A DNA stretch of 59,877 bases, from assembly GCF_009764645.1 (NCBI RefSeq), contig NZ_RWIM01000174.1, positions 1 through 59,877 on the forward strand. Direction: 5' to 3'. A model generated the notes under the pieces. The model was given only the letters and a program-made list of their open reading frames with translations. It did not search any database and was not told the DNA's origin. Source of the stretch: Pseudomonas sp. PB106. Lineage in GTDB: Bacteria; Pseudomonadota; Gammaproteobacteria; Pseudomonadales; Pseudomonadaceae. The position numbers and the translations under genes were made by a program. The first letter of the stretch is position 1. Every line of letters starts with the position of its first letter. Below are positions 54,806 to 59,877 of this stretch, piece after piece.

Positions 54806-55244
54806 GCACGGCTCCGAAGGTAAAGATGAGCGGCATTCTACGCCGCCTGTGGACAACCGTTCGAAACTATTCCCGCGCGTGATCGCTTCGCTGGCGATTG
54901 TCGGTGTAATGATCGGCTTGATGATCGGCCGCCTGACCACGCCGGATCCGACTGTGCTGCAACAAGTCGAGGTGACGGAGCAGGGGTTGGTGGTGTGGTT
55001 CAACAACGAACCCAAGCTGCACGGCGAAATCATCGACGGCACGGTGGCGCTGCTGTTTCAGGCTGAAGGGCCGGCGCAAAAGGGCCAGCTCAAGCTCAAC
55101 GGTAAAGACGTCAATTGGCGTACGCGAGCGAGTGATGGGGGGTTGTTGCTGACGGTGCTGGCAGCGCGGCCGCTGCAGGGGGACTGGGCCGGCAGCAAGG
55201 TTGATGACCGCTGGCGGCTGGAGATCCATCTCCGTGAGCAATAA
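54804..55244 (+). CDS. small membrane-anchored hypothetical protein
   Basis: 146 residues. One TM segment (about 25-43: FPRVIASLAIVGVMIGLMIGRL) and a beta-rich periplasmic part (about 50-146). No named family recognised. Start ATG at 54804 overlaps the trmL start; an in-frame GTG at 54849 is an alternative. Confidence 0.75.
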   Translation: MHGSEGKDERHSTPPVDNRSKLFPRVIASLAIVGVMIGLMIGRLTTPDPTVLQQVEVTEQGLVVWFNNEPKLHGEIIDGTVALLFQAEGPAQKGQLKLNGKDVNWRTRASDGGLLLTVLAARPLQGDWAGSKVDDRWRLEIHLREQ

Positions 55245-55248
55245 AAGC

Positions 55249-55445
55249 GGGAATCCCTGACCTGCCTGTATCAGGGTTCCCAAAACGGGGTGGACTTCGC
55301 GTGACGCGTCGGTCCGGTGTAAAGAGGGAACCCCCGGCCTGCCTGTACCAAGAGCCCCAAAAGGGTGAGCTCGCCGCGTGGCGGTGTGAGCCCGATGTAA
55401 AGAGGGGAATCCCCGGCCTGCCTGTACCAAGGTCCCCGAAACGGG
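55249..55445. repeat. three tandem 77-79-base units
   Basis: Units begin at 55249, 55326 and 55405, each with GGGAAYCCC, CTGCCTGTAYCA and a CCCCRAAA/CCCAAAA segment, the first two ending in GTAAAGAG. The first forms a hairpin (GGGAATCCCTGA with TCAGGGTTCCC). No gene is in the array. Confidence 0.75.
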
Positions 55446-55530
55446 TGGTGAAACGAATCACCTGTAAGAGGTATTGCAGGGGGCGTGCCAGGTTTTAATC
55501 TGTTGAAACAAAAAAGCTGATGAGAAACGC

Positions 55531-55564
55531 GAAAGCCCCGGGATTCGGGGCTTTCCTGGTTTTT
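55531..55564. terminator. bidirectional terminator-like hairpin
   Basis: GAAAGCCCCG GGATT CGGGGCTTTC, followed after four bases by GGTTTTT. It lies between the tandem units and the REP pair. Confidence 0.65.
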
Positions 55565-55657
55565 GATGGTTGTTTTTCGAGTTCTGCTTGGGTGTTTTTT
55601 GATCAGGTTGTTATGCCCGATTGCGGGTCGCCGTGCCTTTTGGCGGTGCACGCAAAC

Positions 55658-55727
55658 AAAAAGATCGCAGCCTGCGGCAGCTCCTACACGGGTTCAATGT
55701 AGGAGCTGCCGCAGGCTGCGATCTTTT
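55658..55727. repeat. REP pair, inverted (GTAGGAGCTGCCG family)
   Basis: AAAAAGATCGCAGCCTGCGG and CCGCAGGCTGCGATCTTTT face each other just past the ntrC stop. Confidence 0.88.
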
Positions 55728-55749
55728 CGCCGACGACTAGAGTGCCGAG

Positions 55750-57186
55750 TTAACCCTCATCCCCCTCATCATCATCCGCACCATCAACCTTCATTCCCAA
55801 TTCCTTGATCTTGCGCGTCAGGGTATTTCGCCCCCAACCCAGCAACACCGCTGCATCACGGCGACGCCCGGCGGTGTGCTTCAGCGCCGTCTCGATCATG
55901 ATCCGCTCAAACGCTGGCACGGCGCTGTCGAGCAGGCTCGACTGACCGCGCGCCAGAGCCTGATCGGCCCACTGGCGCAGCGCCTGTTCCCAGTTGGTCA
56001 CCGGCGCCGAATCTTGCGGCAGGTTCAGCAGCTCTGGCGGCAGGTCGCTGATGTGCACTTCGCGCCCGGACGCCATCACCGTGATCCAGCGGCACGTGTT
56101 CTCCAGCTGACGCACGTTGCCGCCCCACGGCAGGTTCTTCAGGTACTCCTCGGTCTCGCTTTTCAGCAGCTTCGGCTCCACCGCCAGTTCTTGCGCGGCG
56201 CGGCTGAGGAAGTGCTTGGCCAGGGTCGGGATGTCTTCGCGACGGTCCGACAGGCGCGGGATGTGAATGCGGATCACATTGAGGCGATGGAACAAGTCCT
56301 CACGGAATTTCCCGGCGTGCACCAAGGTTTCCAGATTCTGGTGTGTCGCGGCGATGATGCGCACATCGACCTTGACCGGCACATGCCCGCCCACGCGATA
56401 GAACTCGCCATCGGCCAGAACCCGAAGCAAACGGGTTTGCGTATCTGCCGGCATGTCGCCGATTTCATCGAGGAACAGCGTGCCGCCATCAGCCTGTTCG
56501 AAACGGCCGCGACGCAGGTTGGCTGCGCCGGTGAACGCACCTTTCTCATGGCCGAACAGCTCGGACTCCATCAGATCCTTGGGGATCGCCGCCATGTTCA
56601 ACGCGATAAACGGCGAGGCCGCGCGCGGGCTGTGGCGGTGCAGGGCGTGGGCGACCAGTTCTTTACCGGTGCCGGATTCGCCGTTGATGAGCACGGTGAT
56701 GTTGGAGTGGCTCAAGCGGCCGATGGCGCGAAACACTTCCTGCATCGCCGGCGCTTCGCCGATGATTTCCGGGGTGCGGGTCAGCGCCGGCACGACTTCC
56801 AGGCCTTGCTGCTCTTGCGCGTGCTGATTGGCACGCTTGACCAGCGACACTGCCTCATCGACGTCGAACGGCTTTGGCAGGTACTCGAACGCGCCGCCCT
56901 GATAGGAGGCGACCGCGCTGTCCAGATCGGAGTGAGCGGTCATGATGATGACCGGCAACCGTGGGTGCTGCTCGCGAATGCGCGCCAACAGGTCGAGTCC
57001 GCTGGCACCTGGCATACGAATGTCGGAAATGATCACGTCAGGTTGCTGACGGGCCAGACGACTCATCACGCCATCAGCGCTGTCGAAGCTCTGGGTGGTC
57101 ATGCCTTCCTGCTGCAAGGCCTTTTCCAGAACCCAACGGATAGAACGGTCGTCATCGACGATCCACACGGTTTCACTACGGCTCAT
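55750..57186 (-). CDS. ntrC: nitrogen regulation response regulator NtrC
   Basis: 478 residues: receiver (phosphoacceptor D55 in VIISDIRMPG), AAA+ domain with GESGTGKE and GAFTGA, and C-terminal HTH (RRRDAAVLLGWGRNTLTRKIKEL). Activates sigma-54 promoters of nitrogen genes. It overlaps ntrB by four bases. Confidence 0.96.
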   Translation of the reverse strand: MSRSETVWIVDDDRSIRWVLEKALQQEGMTTQSFDSADGVMSRLARQQPDVIISDIRMPGASGLDLLARIREQHPRLPVIIMTAHSDLDSAVASYQGGAFEYLPKPFDVDEAVSLVKRANQHAQEQQGLEVVPALTRTPEIIGEAPAMQEVFRAIGRLSHSNITVLINGESGTGKELVAHALHRHSPRAASPFIALNMAAIPKDLMESELFGHEKGAFTGAANLRRGRFEQADGGTLFLDEIGDMPADTQTRLLRVLADGEFYRVGGHVPVKVDVRIIAATHQNLETLVHAGKFREDLFHRLNVIRIHIPRLSDRREDIPTLAKHFLSRAAQELAVEPKLLKSETEEYLKNLPWGGNVRQLENTCRWITVMASGREVHISDLPPELLNLPQDSAPVTNWEQALRQWADQALARGQSSLLDSAVPAFERIMIETALKHTAGRRRDAAVLLGWGRNTLTRKIKELGMKVDGADDDEGDEG

Positions 57187-58268
57187 GTCGATGTGGCTCC
57201 TTGTTCCAGTGGCAGAAAGATCGAGAACGTGGTGTGGCCTGGATGGCTGTCACACTCGATCAGACCCTGGTGCTGGCTGATGATGTTCTGGGTAATGGCC
57301 AGACCGAGCCCGGTACCGTCCGGGCGTCCGCTGACCATGGGAAAGAAAATGGTTTCCTGAAGTTCCGCCGGGATCCCGGGACCGTTGTCGATGATCTCGA
57401 TCTTGGTCACCAGACGATGGCGGATGTGGCCGATGGTGAACTGGCGCATGGCGCGGGTGCGCAGGCTGATGCGGCCCAAACGCAGCTCGTTCTGGCTGCT
57501 GATCGCCTGCATCGCGTTGCGCACGATGTTCAACACCGCCTGAATCATTTGTTCGCGGTCGATCAGGACGTCGGGAATGCTCGGGTCGTAATCGCGCACC
57601 AAGGTGATGCAGCCCTGACTTTCGGCTTCGACCAGATGGCAGACGCGCTCCAGCACTTCATGGACGTTACACATCGCCAGCGACGGCAGTTTGTTCGAAC
57701 CGAGCATGCGGTCGACCAGATTGCGCAGGCGATCCGCCTCTTCAATGATCACGTTGGTGTAGTCGCGCAAGCTGTCTTCCGGCAGCTCGCGGGCCAGCAG
57801 TTGCGCAGCGCCACGAATGCCGCCGAGCGGATTCTTGATCTCATGGGCGAGGCCGCGCACCAGCATTTTGCTGGTTTCCTGCTTGGAGAGTTGCGCCTCT
57901 TCCTTGGTGATCCGCAGCAAACGGTCACGCGGATGAACCTCGAGCAGGAGCATGGTCGCGCCATTGCTGAGGATTGGCGTCACCGCGTAATCCACGGTCA
58001 GGGTCTGGCCGGTGAGGGCGGTGAGCATCGCTTCGCGTTTGGTAAACGGATGCGCCTGTTCCACGGCCTGGCGCAGGGAATTCAGTGCCTCGGTGGATTC
58101 GGTGAACAGCTCGCTGATGAACTGCCCATGGCTACGCTGCCCGCTGATGGCGAGCAGCATCTCCGCCGCCGGGTTCATGTACTCAAGGCGCAATTCGGCG
58201 TCGAGCAGAATGGTGGCGGTGGTCAGATTGTCGAGCAGCAAACGGTGGATTGCGTCGCTAATAGTCAT
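57183..58268 (-). CDS. ntrB: nitrogen regulation sensor kinase NtrB
   Basis: 361 residues: PAS domain (about 10-110), HisKA with H in RGLAHEIKNPLGGIRGAAQL, HATPase with NIVRNAMQAI and DNGPGIP. Cytoplasmic; controlled by GlnB/GlnK. Start 58268 (MTISDAIHRLLL) is chosen by homology; upstream frame is unsupported. Confidence 0.96.
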   Translation of the reverse strand: MTISDAIHRLLLDNLTTATILLDAELRLEYMNPAAEMLLAISGQRSHGQFISELFTESTEALNSLRQAVEQAHPFTKREAMLTALTGQTLTVDYAVTPILSNGATMLLLEVHPRDRLLRITKEEAQLSKQETSKMLVRGLAHEIKNPLGGIRGAAQLLARELPEDSLRDYTNVIIEEADRLRNLVDRMLGSNKLPSLAMCNVHEVLERVCHLVEAESQGCITLVRDYDPSIPDVLIDREQMIQAVLNIVRNAMQAISSQNELRLGRISLRTRAMRQFTIGHIRHRLVTKIEIIDNGPGIPAELQETIFFPMVSGRPDGTGLGLAITQNIISQHQGLIECDSHPGHTTFSIFLPLEQGATST

Positions 58269-58499
58269 CGGAGCCTCTTTTGGGGGCGGAGCGTGCGCAA
58301 CAAGCAAGCGTCGGTGAACGGAAAATGCAAAAACCAAACCAAGGCTCCGAAAAGAAGCGTTCATCGCCTGAAACAGGCGTTTGACGCTCGTTTGCGTGGC
58401 AGTCGGCCAGCACGAACGGGAAGTTTCGAACCAAAATGGGTTGGAATCTGAGTACGGTGCAACCTATTGCACCAATATAGTGCGCAAAGCTGAACGGCG

Positions 58500-59120
58500 T
58501 TAGAAGAAACGCAGGAAGGGGCTTTTCGGTTCTTCGGGCTTGTCTTTCAGCGGACATTCGGGCCGCACGCCGTCTTCGGCGACGCAGGGTTTGACCTGGC
58601 GTTTCTGCGCGAGGGAGATGCGCAGCATGTGGAAGGGCTGGTTGGCGGTGCGTTCGACCGTGCGGCCTTCAGCGTCGAGGATTTCCACCGAAAGGTTGTG
58701 GCTGCCTCGATCAATATTGTTCAGCGGGAAGACCGGGCTCAGCCCTGGTTCACCCGTGGCTTGGCCATCCAGCAGCAGGCGATAACGGTGGCCGCGTTGC
58801 AGGCCGGGTTCGCTGGTGACGCTGACGATGATTTCACCAGCGCTGCTGCGAATGGTTGCATCGGGCTCGGGCACCAGAATGCGCAGCATGTCGTAGTGGA
58901 AAAGCGGCTGTACAACGGATTTTTTCGCCGTGGTGATCGGCGCAGCGGCGGTGGGGTTGGCCGACATGCGATTGCTGGTGGCGATCGGCACGCGTTTGGC
59001 GTTGCCGCGCGGTTGATCGGTGTAGACGCGATTGCCTTGCGCATTGGTGTAGGTGAAAACCTCTGCCGCAGCGTGCAGCGACATCAGCGCCGACAGAACG
59101 AACAGCCACGCGCGGATCAT
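58500..59120 (-). CDS. DUF4124-domain protein
   Basis: 206 residues. Signal peptide to AAA (about 19), then the DUF4124 motif VFTYTNAQGNRVYTDQPRGNAKRV. The C-terminal part has a beta-sandwich look (FPLNNIDRGSHNLSVEILDAEG). It overlaps the upstream paralogue by four bases; both lie before ntrBC, as in P. aeruginosa. Confidence 0.88.
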   Translation of the reverse strand: MIRAWLFVLSALMSLHAAAEVFTYTNAQGNRVYTDQPRGNAKRVPIATSNRMSANPTAAAPITTAKKSVVQPLFHYDMLRILVPEPDATIRSSAGEIIVSVTSEPGLQRGHRYRLLLDGQATGEPGLSPVFPLNNIDRGSHNLSVEILDAEGRTVERTANQPFHMLRISLAQKRQVKPCVAEDGVRPECPLKDKPEEPKSPFLRFF

Positions 59121-59629
59121 GGTGTGTGCACCCGTTGCACGCTGAGAGGGACTGGCGGGCTCTGCTGGATGATCGTCTGACCGTCAATCACCTGCACTGC
59201 AAGTCGATGCTCGCCGCGGTCAACGTTAACTAACTGCAGAATCGGCACGTTGCTCGGCTGGCCATAGGGCATGTCATCTAGGACCAGTCTCAATTGATGC
59301 GGCGGTTGCAGGCGCGGCTTGATCAGCACTTGGACGGTGAACGTGCCGTTATTGGCGCGCAGGGCTTCTTCCGTTGGCAGGCCGGCCAGTTCGAGAATGT
59401 CGTAGGCGTTGCGCGCAGGCTCACGGTTGTCGGCTTCGGGCGCGGGTGGTGCGCTGGGCGCCTGAGGCTCGACACGGTTGAGCGGCGGCAGCTCCACTGG
59501 CTGCGCCTGCACACCGTCTGGCGAGTGATCGCTGTACACCGTGTTGCCGTTGGCATCGGTGTACTTGTAGATCTGCGCGACGGCGGGCAGGGCGATCAGC
59601 AGCAGAATGGAGAGAAAGGTGCGACCCAT
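59117..59629 (-). CDS. DUF4124-domain protein (paralogue)
   Basis: 170 residues from MGRTFLSILLLIALPAVAQ (signal peptide), followed by IYKYTDANGNTVYSDHSPDG, the DUF4124 motif, and a similar C-terminal domain (LVNVDRGEHRLAVQVIDGQT). Start 59629 is chosen for the signal peptide. Probable paralogue of the downstream gene; envelope role, unknown function. Confidence 0.88.
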   Translation of the reverse strand: MGRTFLSILLLIALPAVAQIYKYTDANGNTVYSDHSPDGVQAQPVELPPLNRVEPQAPSAPPAPEADNREPARNAYDILELAGLPTEEALRANNGTFTVQVLIKPRLQPPHQLRLVLDDMPYGQPSNVPILQLVNVDRGEHRLAVQVIDGQTIIQQSPPVPLSVQRVHTP

Positions 59630-59736
59630 GAAATCGACCGGGATTGAAAGCGATGGGGTGCAGCATAGGACAGACGCGGCGGTTGGCCCAACCCTGCACA
59701 CATCCAGAGATCATTCAGACATCAAAATCCCCCTGT

Positions 59737-59813
59737 TGATCGTTCACACGTTCTGCGTGGGAACGCCTCAAGGGACACTCCGCGTCCAGTGACGCGGAGC
59801 GTGGGAACGATCA
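59737..59813. repeat. inverted repeat (GATCGTTCC family, short copy)
   Basis: TGATCGTTCACACGTTCTGCGTGGGAACG and CGTGGGAACGATCA, with the nested CACTCCGCGTC/GACGCGGAG palindrome. Related to 54237-54340. Confidence 0.85.
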
Positions 59814-59814
59814 G

Positions 59815-59877
59815 CCAAAAGATCGCAGCCTTCGGCAGCTCCTACAGGGATCGATGTAGGAGCTGCCGAAGGCTGCG
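59815..59877. repeat. REP pair, cut by window edge
   Basis: AAAAGATCGCAGCCTTCGGCAG and CTGCCGAAGGCTGCG, inverted around a short loop; the right end is truncated by the window. Confidence 0.85.

Noticed and set aside
55249..55445. CRISPR array
   Set aside because: Only three units, imperfect, with no unique spacers of equal size and no cas genes.

Overview
The window looks like core chromosome of a fluorescens-group Pseudomonas. It is GC-rich. The NtrB/NtrC, trmL, secB-grxC-rhodanese, gpmI-envC-ctpA-yibQ-like, hisBHAF, asmA-mutY-yggX and dctB-dctD blocks are Pseudomonas-like in content and order. Short palindromic repeats carrying a GTAGGAGCTGCCG-type core sit between many genes. I see no transposase, integrase, prophage, CRISPR array or rRNA. 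Gene families are assigned by reading the translations, with no database search.

Layout. 1-4.3 kb: LysR regulator, FdhD and a YdeP-type molybdopterin oxidoreductase, all leftward. 4.3-7.6 kb: BON-LysM protein, YrfG-like nucleotidase, nudE-cysQ, a small thioesterase. 7.6-11.4 kb: DctD/DctB two-component pair and an orphan RmlC-type epimerase. 11.5-18 kb: a 970-residue kinase/aminotransferase fusion, agmatine deiminase, a small conserved protein and an OprD/OprE porin with a hairpin-bearing leader. 18.1-21.2 kb: a tightly coupled cluster of an amino-acid 2OG-Fe dioxygenase, a GNAT acetyltransferase and the AzlC/AzlD exporter, with a LysR gene overlapping it tail to tail. 21.2-23.8 kb: an accessory patch with two toxin-antitoxin modules (RelB/YafQ-like and Xre/RES) and a decayed third antitoxin. 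24-31.5 kb: tRNA-Thr, FkbM methyltransferase, a polar amino-acid ABC transporter operon ending in a METTL25-like methyltransferase, and a GabP-type permease. 31.5-37.5 kb: two tandem paralogous small proteins, alpha/beta hydrolase, YhcG-type nuclease, a two-TM protein, a TSUP permease, a clavaminate-synthase-like oxygenase, a possible small ORF, tRNA-Phe. 37.5-59.9 kb: housekeeping genes (yggX, mutY, asmA, OFA transporter, his operon, cell-division peptidase/EnvC group, gpmI, secB, trmL, ntrBC, DUF4124 proteins).

How it works together. Much of the window concerns nitrogen and amino acids: NtrBC control, histidine synthesis, two amino-acid uptake systems, agmatine breakdown, and two separate amino-acid-oxygenase loci each beside an exporter-type membrane protein. 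The most interesting unit is the dioxygenase-acetyltransferase-AzlCD cluster at 18.1-20.4 kb. Its gene overlaps imply translational coupling. Its first ribosome binding site is buried in one arm of a perfect inverted repeat. The second is the clavaminate-synthase-like oxygenase at 36-37.1 kb, which may be preceded by a small ORF. Most of the rest is ordinary conserved chromosome.
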